NCBI RefSeq assembly: GCF_027924405.1
Contig: NZ_AP026978.1
Coordinates: 3,224,001-3,288,000 of the forward strand
Length of the DNA: 64,000 nucleotides
Reading direction: 5' to 3'
Source: Nocardia sputorum
GTDB lineage: Bacteria > Actinomycetota > Actinomycetes > Mycobacteriales > Mycobacteriaceae
Part shown: piece by piece, positions 17,793 through 26,121 of the stretch
How positions within the stretch are numbered: position 1 is the first letter of the stretch
Layout: every line of letters begins with the position of its first letter
Translations under genes and position numbers: made by a program
Notes under the pieces: model-generated
Databases searched by the model: none
Seen by the model: only the letters and a program-made list of their open reading frames with translations
Told to the model about the DNA's origin: nothing

Positions 17793-18251
17793 CTACCGTG
17801 GTGAATCGGGATCACCGTTACAACCGCTGTCGGGCTTGTCTTCGGTGCCTTCGCCTGCACTTTTTCCGATTCGCCGCGGTTTGACCATGCGCCGGCGGCC
17901 GCCGGCCGGAGCGTCGTCACCAGCTCGTTTCCGCCGCAACGCCTCGAGATCGATGACACTCCCATCAGGCTCGGCACTGCCCAGATCTTCCTTGGAAGCG
18001 GGGTGCCGCGCCGCGCCCGGGTCGACCGGCCACCACCCTGTCTCCCGCTGCAGTTCCGATCGGAGTACGGGCTTGGTCGGTGCGGGGTCATAGAGGGACC
18101 GACCTTCCGAGCGCCAAGTCTTGTGGAGACGCTCGCCGGCTTCTTCCGCCACGCGCCGCGGGCGCCGCGGTAGTCGGGTGACTTTTGACGTGTCGTCTCC
18201 TGCTCCGGGAATCTCCACAGCCTTCATTCCTTCTTCCAGCGTCTTGCGCAA
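17793..18251 (-). CDS. Hypothetical charged protein, possibly 5'-frameshifted
   Basis: About 152 residues, rich in Arg, Lys, Asp and Pro, with no recognised domain (KVTRLPRRPRRVAEEAGERL, GSVIDLEALRRKRAGDDAP). The annotated start is a TTG; an ATG at 18227 is possible. The same frame stays open upstream (ARRKKFDELERLRKT) until a stop near 18330, while an ATG at 18325 in another frame reads MSEREAAGTES and joins this frame smoothly if one base is inserted near 18290. The real start is therefore uncertain. Confidence 0.5.
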   Translation of the reverse strand: MRKTLEEGMKAVEIPGAGDDTSKVTRLPRRPRRVAEEAGERLHKTWRSEGRSLYDPAPTKPVLRSELQRETGWWPVDPGAARHPASKEDLGSAEPDGSVIDLEALRRKRAGDDAPAGGRRRMVKPRRIGKSAGEGTEDKPDSGCNGDPDSPR

Positions 18252-18602
18252 CCGTTCCAGCTCGTCGAACTTCTTCCGCCGGGCCCTGGCAAGGACTCCG
18301 TCCCGGCAGCTTCCCGCTCCGACATCGAGCTAGGAGCCGACAAATGGCACCGCAGCCGTCGACGCCATGACCGCTGGTACGCCGAGTCGATGTTCGAGCT
18401 CATTGCTGATTGCGTCGGTCACCTCCGCATTCTCCCTCAGTAGGTAAACACATGAGCACCGGAGCCAGGCGCGCACCACCGCGAGAGTTGCGGCAGGTAT
18501 ACCGGACTGTCACGTCTGCACCACCCTAGGCTGTCACTCCGACGCGGAGGTCTTCGCCATGTCAGCTCGCCACGCCGTCACCAACGTCCATGGTCAGTAC
18601 AC
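18252..18602. other. Intergenic region with an orphan promoter and start codon
   Basis: No complete gene is seen. A TAGGCT box (18527-18532) and GGAGGT (18546-18551) precede an ATG at 18559, but the frame ends after 15 codons, at 18606, overlapping the end of the convergent reductase gene. This looks like the leftover 5' end of a lost gene. Confidence 0.35.
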
Positions 18603-19730
18603 CTAGCTCAGCGTCTTCAGGGCCGCCGCGTCGTACGGCTTCAGCTCATCGATTCGCCCCGCCAGGACCTTGGACGCCCACTCGGGGTCCTGGAGCAAGG
18701 CGCGACCGACGGCGACCAAGTCGAACTCGTCGCGCTCCAGGCGATCCAGGAGGTTGTCGAGGCTGCCGAGCTGGGCGCCCTCGCCTGTGAAGGCACGGAG
18801 AAAGTCGCCGTCGAGGCCGACCGAGCCGACGGTGATGGTGGGCTTGCCGGTGAGCTTCTTGGTCCAGCCTGCCAGGTTCAGGTCCGAGCCGTCGAACTCC
18901 GGGCGCCAGTAGCGACGGGTGGAGGCGTGGAAGGCGTCTACGCCGGCCGCGGTGAGCGGAGCCAGGATCGCCTCCAGCTCCTGCGGCGTCTCGGCGAGCC
19001 GCGCACCGTAGGCCTCCTGCTTCCACTGCGAGTAACGGAAGATCACCGGGAAGTCAGGCGAGACGGCCGCACGAACCGCGGCCACGACCTCGGCCGCGAA
19101 CCTCGTACGGGCCACGGGATCACCACCGTAGACATCGTCACGGCGGTTCGTCCGCGCCCACAGGAACTGGTCGAGGAGATAGCCGTGCGCACCGTGCAGT
19201 TCGACGCCGTCGAAGCCGATGCGCTCGGCGGCCGCCGCGGCCTCGGCGAAGGCGCCGATGACGTCGTCCAGATCACTGCGCGTCATCGTGTTGCCGAGAC
19301 CTTCGGTGCCGTCGACGCGAATACCGGAGGGGCCGATGGCAGGCGCGTCCGGGTAGGGCGCGTCGCCCTGGTTGCGGACCATGCCGATGTGCCACAGCTG
19401 CGGCACGATCGTGCCGCCCGCCGCGTGTACGTCCTCGGCGACCTTCGCCCAGCCCGCCAACTGCTCTTCCCCGTGGAACCGTGGCACACGATCGCTCTGT
19501 CCGGCGGACGCGTGCCCGACGTAGGTGCCCTCGGTGACGATCAATCCCACGCCGGCGGCGGCGCGGCGGGCGTAGTACGACCGCACGTCGTCACCGGGAA
19601 TGCCACCAGGGGAGAACATGCGCGTCATCGGCGCCATCACGATGCGGTTCGGGACGGTCAGGCCGTTCAGCGTGACGGGCCGGGACAGGATCTCGGCCGT
19701 ACGAGAGGCGTCGGACGCGGTAACGATCAC
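18603..19730 (-). CDS. Old Yellow Enzyme-family NADH:flavin oxidoreductase
   Basis: An FMN-dependent ene-reductase of about 375 residues with the TIM-barrel signatures LNGLTVPNRIVMAPMTR, QLWHIG, FAEAAAAAERIGFDGVELHGAHGYLLDQFL, TNRRDDVYGG and FDLVAVGRALLQDPEW. These enzymes reduce activated C=C bonds, nitro compounds or related electrophiles. The GTG at 19730 has AGGAG seven bases upstream. It is divergent from marR across an intergenic region with two matching palindromes, so it is most likely induced when MarR binds an electrophile. Confidence 0.9.
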   Translation of the reverse strand: MIVTASDASRTAEILSRPVTLNGLTVPNRIVMAPMTRMFSPGGIPGDDVRSYYARRAAAGVGLIVTEGTYVGHASAGQSDRVPRFHGEEQLAGWAKVAEDVHAAGGTIVPQLWHIGMVRNQGDAPYPDAPAIGPSGIRVDGTEGLGNTMTRSDLDDVIGAFAEAAAAAERIGFDGVELHGAHGYLLDQFLWARTNRRDDVYGGDPVARTRFAAEVVAAVRAAVSPDFPVIFRYSQWKQEAYGARLAETPQELEAILAPLTAAGVDAFHASTRRYWRPEFDGSDLNLAGWTKKLTGKPTITVGSVGLDGDFLRAFTGEGAQLGSLDNLLDRLERDEFDLVAVGRALLQDPEWASKVLAGRIDELKPYDAAALKTLS

Positions 19731-19751
19731 TGGGTACTCCTGGTTCGATGG

Positions 19752-19822
19752 TTGAGAACTTCAAGCAATGGCCACACGCTAGGGGTAAATATTTGAGATA
19801 GTCAAGTTTCTCCGGATAGGCT
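19752..19822. promoter_or_regulatory. Divergent promoters with two MarR operator candidates
   Basis: TTGA-GAACT-TCAA (19752-19764) and TTGA-GATAG-TCAA (19793-19805) are two copies of one palindrome, centres 41 bases apart. The right copy overlaps the marR -35 (TTGAGA 19793-19798), which is 18 bases from TAGGCT (19817-19822). It also overlaps the reductase -35 (TTGACT on the minus strand, 19805-19800), 18 bases from TAGCGT (19781-19776). marR would be leaderless, with its ATG seven bases after the -10. Confidence 0.65.
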
Positions 19823-19829
19823 GGCTGCC

Positions 19830-20297
19830 ATGGCAGAAGCTCCCCGCGTCGACACGGCCCAGCTCATGGAGCTGCTCTCGGTGTCGCTCGGCGTCTACTA
19901 CGGCGACTTCACCGTCGCGGCGGCGAGTGAGAACCTCACGGCGAGCCAGGGCAAGGCGCTGACCGTGCTGCGCCGGGGGCCCGTCGCGATGCGCGCCCTA
20001 GCCGAGACCTTGGCCTGCGACGCCTCCAACGTCACCGGGATCATCAACCGGCTGGAGAAGCGTGGCCTCGTGCGACGGGAGGTCAACGAATCCGATCGGC
20101 GCGTGACCAATCTCGTGATCACGTCCGAGGGTGAGCAGGTAGTCGATACGATTCGGGCGAGAATGCGCGCCACCCGAGACGGCCTGGACAGACTCGGCGA
20201 CCAGGACCGGGATCGCCTGTACGCACTGCTGGAACGGGTTTTCGTCGCCCGGCCCAGCACCCGATCGGACTTACCTACGTCGGTCGCCGGTCGATAG
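19830..20297 (+). CDS. MarR-family transcriptional regulator
   Basis: A winged-helix repressor of about 155 residues: TASQGKALTVLRRGPVAMRALAETLACDASNVTGIINRLEKRGLVRREVNESDRRVTNLVIT is the classic MarR core at residues 30-95. It is divergent from the Old Yellow Enzyme gene and its own promoter overlaps a matching palindrome, so it should repress both genes. Confidence 0.9.
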   Translation: MAEAPRVDTAQLMELLSVSLGVYYGDFTVAAASENLTASQGKALTVLRRGPVAMRALAETLACDASNVTGIINRLEKRGLVRREVNESDRRVTNLVITSEGEQVVDTIRARMRATRDGLDRLGDQDRDRLYALLERVFVARPSTRSDLPTSVAGR

Positions 20298-20365
20298 CGC
20301 CAACCACTCCGGTCACACCGCCCGCACCGTCCGGCACATGATGTAGCTCGAGAACGAGGAGGTTG

Positions 20366-20734
20366 ATGAGTAGCACACCGGATCCGCCCCGAGCGTTGAC
20401 CGACCTGGAAATCAGCGTCGTCACCAGGCTGCTGTCGTCGAACGCCCCCGGCGCCTCCGAATATCTGACGCAGGTGCCGTACTCACAGGTCGTCGCAACG
20501 TGGGGTGTCGGTTCACCTAGTGTCGATCTGGCGGTGCGCCCCGGTGCCGTGCAAGCATCCGGTTCGCCGGACGGCATCTTCGCCGACGGAGCGGTCACCG
20601 ACCGCAACGGAGCACCGATCGGCGAGGTCATTCTGTGGGTCGAGAACGGCTGGCTCAGCGGAATCGAGTACGCCTGGTATACGGACCAACCCCCTGACGC
20701 GCTGCCCGAGCCCGGTCGGATCGAGCTTCTGTAG
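20366..20734 (+). CDS. Hypothetical protein
   Basis: About 122 residues with no recognised family, acidic and soluble, ending in a region resembling small Nocardia proteins of unknown role (GEVILWVENGWLSGIEYAW). AGGAGG lies just upstream of ATG 20366. Confidence 0.6.
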   Translation: MSSTPDPPRALTDLEISVVTRLLSSNAPGASEYLTQVPYSQVVATWGVGSPSVDLAVRPGAVQASGSPDGIFADGAVTDRNGAPIGEVILWVENGWLSGIEYAWYTDQPPDALPEPGRIELL

Positions 20735-20850
20735 CGCGAGCTGATGATGGGGCGAACCATCCTCGGACCGTGGCGGTTCCGCTTCTTCGGTAACCCGGTG
20801 CCCGGGCGTGCCCAGCAGGGCGGCACCGGCTCGAGGGGCCCCATCCGACC

Positions 20851-21450
20851 TCACCTGGGCTCGTCCCGCCTGACGGAGGCGAGGAGGGTTCGCACCACCG
20901 GTGGGCCGCCCTCGGGGACCGCGATCGGGGGATCGAGAAGTTGTCCGGCCAGCCAGCAGACCTGGATGGCGTCGATACCCGCGATGCTCCACGCACAGCA
21001 CACCCCGCCGAACGCCTCGGTGAGGCCGACGAACATGTCCCGCAGATTGTCCGAACGGTAGAACATGAGCGCCATCGACCAGTTCGTGGCGGAGAAGGAC
21101 AGGCAGGCGTAGTCGGGATCGCGCTCGGCCCGGGGCGAGACGATCAGGCGTATCGAGCCGATCCGCGCGAATCCCCGGCTGTCGAACTCGATCGGGTGTT
21201 GCCGTCGTTCTCGGAGGTCGTCGAGGTAGTGCTGCAGGTCCTCGTCGACGGACCCCGCGCTGCCGTGGAGGAACAGATCGAGAGCGAGGGCGCTCCGACT
21301 GCCGAAGGGCACGGGCTCCGGATCGGCCGGGGCCACCGCAATGCTCAGCGGCGTGTTGTCGTTCGACAGGGGTCGCGTCCCCGTGAGAGGACCGTCCGTC
21401 GTGTCGAGATCACTGGAAGGAAGGTAGATCTCGTACCAGGTGTCGTTCAT
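20851..21450 (-). CDS. Hypothetical protein
   Basis: About 199 residues, no recognised domain. It is soluble with a mixed alpha/beta composition (LSFSATNWSMALMFYRSDNL, AFGGVCCAWSIAGIDAIQVCW). AAGGGCGCG precedes the ATG at 21450. It lies just downstream of a two-gene membrane/lipoprotein unit on the same strand and could be its third gene. Confidence 0.55.
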   Translation of the reverse strand: MNDTWYEIYLPSSDLDTTDGPLTGTRPLSNDNTPLSIAVAPADPEPVPFGSRSALALDLFLHGSAGSVDEDLQHYLDDLRERRQHPIEFDSRGFARIGSIRLIVSPRAERDPDYACLSFSATNWSMALMFYRSDNLRDMFVGLTEAFGGVCCAWSIAGIDAIQVCWLAGQLLDPPIAVPEGGPPVVRTLLASVRRDEPR

Positions 21451-21497
21451 TCGCGCCCTTCGGTCCGGTCCAGCGGGTGGCGTCGTATGACAACTGA

Positions 21498-22433
21498 TCA
21501 AGGATGACGGGCGATGTCGATTCGAATGTTGTCGCTGGTATTGATGATGAATACGCGATCGCGCTTGGCTTTCCAGTCATAAGGGATCAAGAAATAGCGA
21601 TCGGGCGTCCGAACCAGCAGCGTCAGGCCGCTGTAGACGTATCGGAATTTCTCGTCGGGCACGGTGATCGGGTCGACGCGGGAGGCGCCGCCTTCGATGG
21701 CGAGCCGGTCGACGCTGAACAACAACACCAGCGGGCGGTCGGCGAAGTGGGTGGTCTCAGCGGTGCGAGCATCCTGGCTCGCCTGTGCCGCGGCATAGCC
21801 GCCGACCGACCACATGACTCCGAGCAAGCCGATGGCCAGTAGAGCCAGCACGGTCACCCACGGCAAGTCCGTTGTGCGATCGCGTCGGCGTCGGCGGGGG
21901 CCGAGTTGGACGGGATGCCACATCCGAAGCGCAATCGCGTAGCCGAGCAATGCCGCGCCGGAGATCAGCATGAGCGGCAGATAGTGACTCATCGCCGCCG
22001 GCAACCGCTCACGAAGCAGGATTCCGATGGCAACTCCAGCCTGCAAGCCCACTCCGAGTATGACGACGAACAGGAACCAGCGGCGCAACGTGCGTCGTGG
22101 TCGCCGCGTTCGGACCGCGACGAGTATCGGGATCGGCCGAAGCCCGGCGAGCGCCACCGCGGCCAGCAGAGCCAGCAAGGCGGGCCAGTAAGCGCCGTTG
22201 ATACTGCGCACGACGTAATCAGGAATCGAATAGCCGAGCATGCCCACGTCGATCCCGAAGTGCGCGAACCAGGTTCGCGTGTACACCTGTCCGAAGTAGT
22301 ACAGCATCGCTGTCACGACCAGCGCTTGCGAGGTGATCGCACCCGCGGCCGACAACACGAGGCGGAGCCCGTGCGGAAGATCCGATTGCTGCTCGTCGGC
22401 GCGGGAGGTCTGCCCGAGATCGGTCGTGATCAC
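21498..22433 (-). CDS. Hypothetical polytopic membrane protein
   Basis: About 311 residues with six or so hydrophobic segments (LVVTAMLYYFGQVYTRTWF, WPALLALLAAVALAGL, WFLFVVILGVGLQAGVAIGI, YLPLMLISGAALLGYAIAL, WVTVLALLAIGLLGVMWSV) and a C-terminal soluble domain of about 90 residues with strand-like character (KFRYVYSGLTLLVRTPDRYF, LIPYD). No family is recognised. Its GTG overlaps the stop of the upstream lipoprotein gene (GTGA). Confidence 0.65.
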   Translation of the reverse strand: MITTDLGQTSRADEQQSDLPHGLRLVLSAAGAITSQALVVTAMLYYFGQVYTRTWFAHFGIDVGMLGYSIPDYVVRSINGAYWPALLALLAAVALAGLRPIPILVAVRTRRPRRTLRRWFLFVVILGVGLQAGVAIGILLRERLPAAMSHYLPLMLISGAALLGYAIALRMWHPVQLGPRRRRRDRTTDLPWVTVLALLAIGLLGVMWSVGGYAAAQASQDARTAETTHFADRPLVLLFSVDRLAIEGGASRVDPITVPDEKFRYVYSGLTLLVRTPDRYFLIPYDWKAKRDRVFIINTSDNIRIDIARHP

Positions 22434-22870
22434 CGACGCGGCTCCGGTGCGGAAGTCGGGGGAGGCGCGGTCTTGGTCGGCGTCGCGGTAGGTGTCCCGC
22501 TTTCGATGCCCACACCTGATCGGCTAGGCCCGGGGTCTACCCGCGGCGTCGTCGGGATGACACTGGAGACCGTAGTGCTCGGCAGGGGAGGCGTGTTCGC
22601 CGGTGGCACAGTCGGACCGACCGCTCCCTCCCCCTCGTTCTGCTGCGCCGCCGGAGGCGCCGCGGTAAGAGGAACAATTCTCCGTGTCGCATAGGCAGAT
22701 GAGGTGGCTTCAGGGGCCGGGTCTCCTGGAGTCACGGACGCGGTCGATGTGCTCGCCCGCACGGTATTCGTGGGCGGAATATTCGGCGACTCCGGATCGG
22801 TTGCGCCGCAGGCGCAAAGGACACCGACACCTACCGCGCCGATCGCTGACAACACTGTGGTGACACGCAT
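22430..22870 (-). CDS. Hypothetical Pro/Thr-rich lipoprotein
   Basis: About 146 residues. The N-terminus is a lipoprotein signal (SAIGAVGVGVLCAC, lipobox Cys near residue 20). The rest is a low-complexity Pro/Thr/Ser stalk. GAGGGGG is upstream of the ATG. It is translationally coupled to the following membrane protein and probably forms a surface complex with it; the function is unknown. Confidence 0.65.
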   Translation of the reverse strand: MRVTTVLSAIGAVGVGVLCACGATDPESPNIPPTNTVRASTSTASVTPGDPAPEATSSAYATRRIVPLTAAPPAAQQNEGEGAVGPTVPPANTPPLPSTTVSSVIPTTPRVDPGPSRSGVGIESGTPTATPTKTAPPPTSAPEPRR

Positions 22871-23081
22871 CCGACCCCCTCGCAGATCACCAGGTTGCCG
22901 AGAATCGTCCCATAGATCTCAAGTGGCACAAGATATCTTGGACCAATCGGCGTAGCTCGAGTTCGGTGGAGAGCAGGCTCGGCCGGGGTCGCGCCCGGCG
23001 TGGGCCGAGCGGGTCCGGCAAGGCGGTCGTCGGCTTGTGGAGACCGGCGCTCCGGCACCCGAGGGCCGGACTGCTGAACGC

Positions 23082-23112
23082 TAGGGAAAGATCCCTAACA
23101 TCACAGTAGTCT
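23082..23112 (+). promoter_or_regulatory. Palindrome and -10 box of the broken tetR gene
   Basis: TAGGGA-AAGA-TCCCTA (23082-23097) is a 6-base inverted repeat of the type TetR repressors bind. TAGTCT (23107-23112) lies six bases before ATG 23119, consistent with a leaderless transcript. Confidence 0.5.
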
Positions 23113-23118
23113 GTTCGC

Positions 23119-23396
23119 ATGGTGACGAAACGCCGTACTGGCACGGAGACGCGGGAGCATGTCCTCCAGGTCGGCCGAAACCTTCTCTATGGGCAAGGAA
23201 TCAGGGCGACGGGTGTAGACCGCTGATCATGGAGGGTGTGTACACCACGGTGGCGGAATTCGGTGCCGAGGGGCCGGCTGCACGCGCCGAAGACCTGGTC
23301 CGCAGCCTGCTCGCAACCGACTGGCCCACCGATGTCCTACGACGACGAGTCGCCGGTCGCGGGGTATGCCGATCTTCGACAGCCATGAAGCGATAA
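23119..23396 (+). pseudogene. TetR-family regulator, frameshifted and truncated
   Basis: The frame from ATG 23119 gives 35 residues typical of a TetR N-terminus (RTGTETREHVLQVGRNLL, YGQGIRATGVDR), then meets TGA. A different frame from 23225 continues the same kind of protein (IMEGVYTTVAEFGAEGPAAR, AEDLVRSLLATDWPTDVLRR) to a stop at 23394. The recognition helix is degenerate and the ligand domain is missing. The promoter palindrome is still intact. Confidence 0.6.
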
Positions 23397-23406
23397 GGAA
23401 CCATGA

Positions 23407-25089
23407 GTGATGATTGCCGAACCGCCTCTCGGATCGGCCGAGCCCGCGTACCCGGTGTCGCACCGCTATGCCTCCTGGCCTGCGAGGTTCGTCGCTGCTG
23501 TTATCGATGGCATCTTCCTGTGCGTAGTGTCTGTCGTGGCGGTGGCCATGATGCGTTTCACCCATGGGGCGCTGGCTCCTTCACCTGAAGACCTTGCGGG
23601 CAACGGAGGCTCGCTCGGGTATGCCGAGGCGTTGCGGCGGACTCGCGGCATTACCGTGGTCTTGGTTCCGGTAACGCTGCTGTCGATTGCGGCCGCTGGT
23701 TTCTGGAACCTGGCATTCCGGCCCGGACGGACCGGGCAGAGTCTGGGCAAGCAGGCGGTGGGGTTGCGCCTGGTAGATGCGCGTTCAGGTGCGCCAGTCG
23801 GGGTCGGTCGTGCGTTCGTGCGTCAGGTCGCCCACGTCACCGACGCTCTGCCGTTCTGTCTGGGGTATTTGTGGCCGCTGTGGGACGCGCGAGGTCAGAC
23901 TTTCGCAGACAAACTCTGCGGCACTGTCGTGCAGGCAGCACATCGGACCGCCGCGGCGGCCGATGCCGGGTCGACCGGCTTCCCGCCGCCGGTTGCCGCG
24001 CCGCCGGATTCCGACCGTGGCGCCGAAGTCTCGAGGCACAGCGGATTGCTCGTCGCGGCCTTCACCGCAGGTGCCGTGCTGACAGTAGTGGTCGTGGTGG
24101 GGGCGTTGCTCGTTGGCTCGAGTCACGATTCGTCCACGGGGCGAGCGCCTGGAAATGCGGCCGGAGCCTCGGAGCCGTCTGGCGTGGCTCGGCCCGGGGA
24201 GGTGGGCATACCCCGAGCCAATGACATCGCGGTGGCCCCGGACGGAAGCAAGATCTTCCTGGCCGGCCACAGAAGCAAGTCTCTGACGATCTTGAAGGTC
24301 GCGGACCTGTCCGTCGCGGCCACCGTGTCACTCCCGGACGAGCCGTGGCAACTCGTGGTCAGCCCTGATGGTACGCAGGTCTATGTCGCAACACTCAGTT
24401 CGGTGGTGGTCGTCGACACCGCGACGCACCGCATCGTCGGGACGGTGCCGGTCCGGCGGTCGTCAGTGGGAGACGTTGCTGTGTCTCGTGACGGTACCCG
24501 GGTGTACGTCACGGTGTACGTCACGGCCGCAGATGTCCGTCTCGCGGTCATCGACCCTCGAGCGTTGGCGGTGATCACCACCATCACCATCGAAGAGGAT
24601 GGGACCGATTACCTCACCGACTTGGTCCCCGCACCCGATGGATCGAGGTTGTACGCCAGCGGACCACGAGGCTTGTCGATCATCGACACAGCTTCCAACT
24701 CCTATCTCGGTCTGATCCCGCAGTCATCCCCGGCCGACTCGCTCGCAGTGAGCCCGGATGGCGGAACGCTGCTCTCGATGCTGGGCGGCGACATCGAGTT
24801 CTACGACACGAGAAGTCGTGCTCCGCTCGGCGCGTACCATGTGTACCGCTTCGCTGAGGACATGGTGGTGACGCCCAATGGGCGGTACGCCTTTCTCGGC
24901 GGTCCGCTCAAATCGCGTGACACAACCCCTGCCGGTATCGACGTCATCGATCTTGTCACTCGTTCTCGGGTCGGCAGCCTCAGCACCGGTAGTCGGGTGA
25001 GAATGCTCGCTATGTCGCCGGACGCACACTGGGTCTACGCCGTCGGTGATGAACATCTGATGGTCATCGATGTCTCTGACTACCGCTGA
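23407..25089 (+). CDS. RDD-domain membrane protein fused to a YVTN-type beta-propeller
   Basis: A 560-residue fusion. Residues 20-180 are an RDD domain: start motif YASWPARFVAAVIDGIFLCV, two membrane helices, then SLGKQAVGLRLVDARSGAPVG and RQVAHVTDALPFCLGYLWPLWD. A further membrane segment near residue 220 (LLVAAFTAGAVLTVVVVVGA) leads to an extracytoplasmic seven-bladed-like propeller with repeats such as ANDIAVAPDGSKIFLAGHRS, QLVVSPDGTQVYVATL, SLAVSPDGGTLLSML and RMLAMSPDAHWVYAVGD. The role is unknown; YVTN propellers are often binding scaffolds. GTG 23407 or ATG 23410 is the start, with AAGGA upstream. Confidence 0.8.
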   Translation: MMIAEPPLGSAEPAYPVSHRYASWPARFVAAVIDGIFLCVVSVVAVAMMRFTHGALAPSPEDLAGNGGSLGYAEALRRTRGITVVLVPVTLLSIAAAGFWNLAFRPGRTGQSLGKQAVGLRLVDARSGAPVGVGRAFVRQVAHVTDALPFCLGYLWPLWDARGQTFADKLCGTVVQAAHRTAAAADAGSTGFPPPVAAPPDSDRGAEVSRHSGLLVAAFTAGAVLTVVVVVGALLVGSSHDSSTGRAPGNAAGASEPSGVARPGEVGIPRANDIAVAPDGSKIFLAGHRSKSLTILKVADLSVAATVSLPDEPWQLVVSPDGTQVYVATLSSVVVVDTATHRIVGTVPVRRSSVGDVAVSRDGTRVYVTVYVTAADVRLAVIDPRALAVITTITIEEDGTDYLTDLVPAPDGSRLYASGPRGLSIIDTASNSYLGLIPQSSPADSLAVSPDGGTLLSMLGGDIEFYDTRSRAPLGAYHVYRFAEDMVVTPNGRYAFLGGPLKSRDTTPAGIDVIDLVTRSRVGSLSTGSRVRMLAMSPDAHWVYAVGDEHLMVIDVSDYR

Positions 25090-25256
25090 TGAGGTTGTGC
25101 GGCTGAGTAATCCACGCGTCGTGGCCAGTTGTGCGGCTTCCGCTTCCATCGGCCGTTGTGCTTTCGGTGAGATCGCGCCCCAGAAGTCGCGGTCCTTGCC
25201 ACCGGGGCCGGTATGAGTGCCGAAACAGAGGCGGCGATCGCGGCTGGCGCCGTGCT

Positions 25257-25296
25257 CCGGATGGTCGGCGCCCAGTGCTGGGCGCCGACCATCCGG
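25257..25296. terminator. Strong bidirectional hairpin terminator candidate
   Basis: A perfect 19-base inverted repeat (25257-25275 and 25278-25296) with a 2-base loop. It lies 2 bases beyond the stop of the minus-strand quinone reductase and 170 bases beyond the plus-strand propeller gene, exactly between convergent genes. There is no long T-run, which is common for actinobacterial terminators. Confidence 0.75.
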
Positions 25297-25298
25297 GG

Positions 25299-25991
25299 TC
25301 AGGCCGGAACCCGGTCGGCGGCGAGGAAATTTTCGACGAAGCCCAGCGCCCGGTCTTCGAAGCCCGCATAGTGTGCTTCGCGAACCGCGCCGGTGAGGGC
25401 TTCGTCGAGCATGAGATTGCCCGCGGCATCCAGGCGCTGCCGCTTTTCTTCCGCGCCGGGCAACAGTCCCACCGACGACTGTGTGAAGCCGCAGTAGTAG
25501 GCGATACCGTCGTTGAGTTGCGCGCCGAGCGCATCCTGCATGAGTTCGACGACCGCGTCGTCATCTGCCGCGCCGGCCAGACCCAGCCACAGTATCCGCT
25601 TGCCCGCGAGCCGAGGTTTGCTGCGGCCGTAGGCGAATCCGTAGTTCCACACGCGGTCGATCCAGCCCTTCAGAATCGCGGGGACCTGCATCCAGTACAC
25701 CGGGAACACCGCGACGATCACGTCGGCTGCGAGGACGCGCCGCATATGGTCCTCGACCTCGGGGGAGTATGTCTTCTCACGGTTGCCCCAATCCGGGAGG
25801 TCGGCGGCGGTCATCCGGGGATCGAAATTCTCCGCGTGCAGGTCCAGCAGGTCGATCCGGTAGCCGGCCCCGGCGAGCCGCCGGGTGGCCAGTCCGGCGA
25901 TATGGGCGGTCAGCGAATCGGGCCGGGGGTGTGCGACGACGACCAGCGCGGTGCGGGTGGTCGCGGTGTCTGCGGTCGGATTGTGTTGCAC
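25299..25991 (-). CDS. NAD(P)H quinone dehydrogenase, flavodoxin-like fold (MdaB/NQO type)
   Basis: An FAD/FMN reductase of about 230 residues: ALVVVAHPRPDSLTAHIAGL at the start, VFPVYWMQVPAILKGWIDRV in the middle, then YGRSKPRLAGKRILWLGLAG. It would reduce quinones or azo and nitro compounds by two electrons. The GTG at 25991 has AAGGGAGG upstream. It is divergent from an AraC-type regulator that is probably its activator. Confidence 0.85.
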   Translation of the reverse strand: MQHNPTADTATTRTALVVVAHPRPDSLTAHIAGLATRRLAGAGYRIDLLDLHAENFDPRMTAADLPDWGNREKTYSPEVEDHMRRVLAADVIVAVFPVYWMQVPAILKGWIDRVWNYGFAYGRSKPRLAGKRILWLGLAGAADDDAVVELMQDALGAQLNDGIAYYCGFTQSSVGLLPGAEEKRQRLDAAGNLMLDEALTGAVREAHYAGFEDRALGFVENFLAADRVPA

Positions 25992-26006
25992 GGGGCCTCC
26001 CTTGCG

Positions 26007-26055
26007 CGTCCGAAGTTTCGGACGATCGGTTGTGTGGTCTGGTTTCATTCCACAC
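26007..26055. promoter_or_regulatory. Two inverted repeats in the quinone reductase/AraC divergent region
   Basis: CGTCCGAA (26007-26014) and TTCGGACG (26017-26024) form a perfect 8-base inverted repeat 16 bases upstream of the reductase start. GTGTGG (26032-26037) and CCACAC (26050-26055) form a second with a 12-base spacer. Either may bind a regulator or form a leader hairpin; the first is the stronger candidate. Confidence 0.4.
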
Positions 26056-26121
26056 CCCGGGCGATGGACGATCTATGGGTGAAAATCTACATTGGATAGG
26101 AGTTCGTCTACGCTTGCTGAT

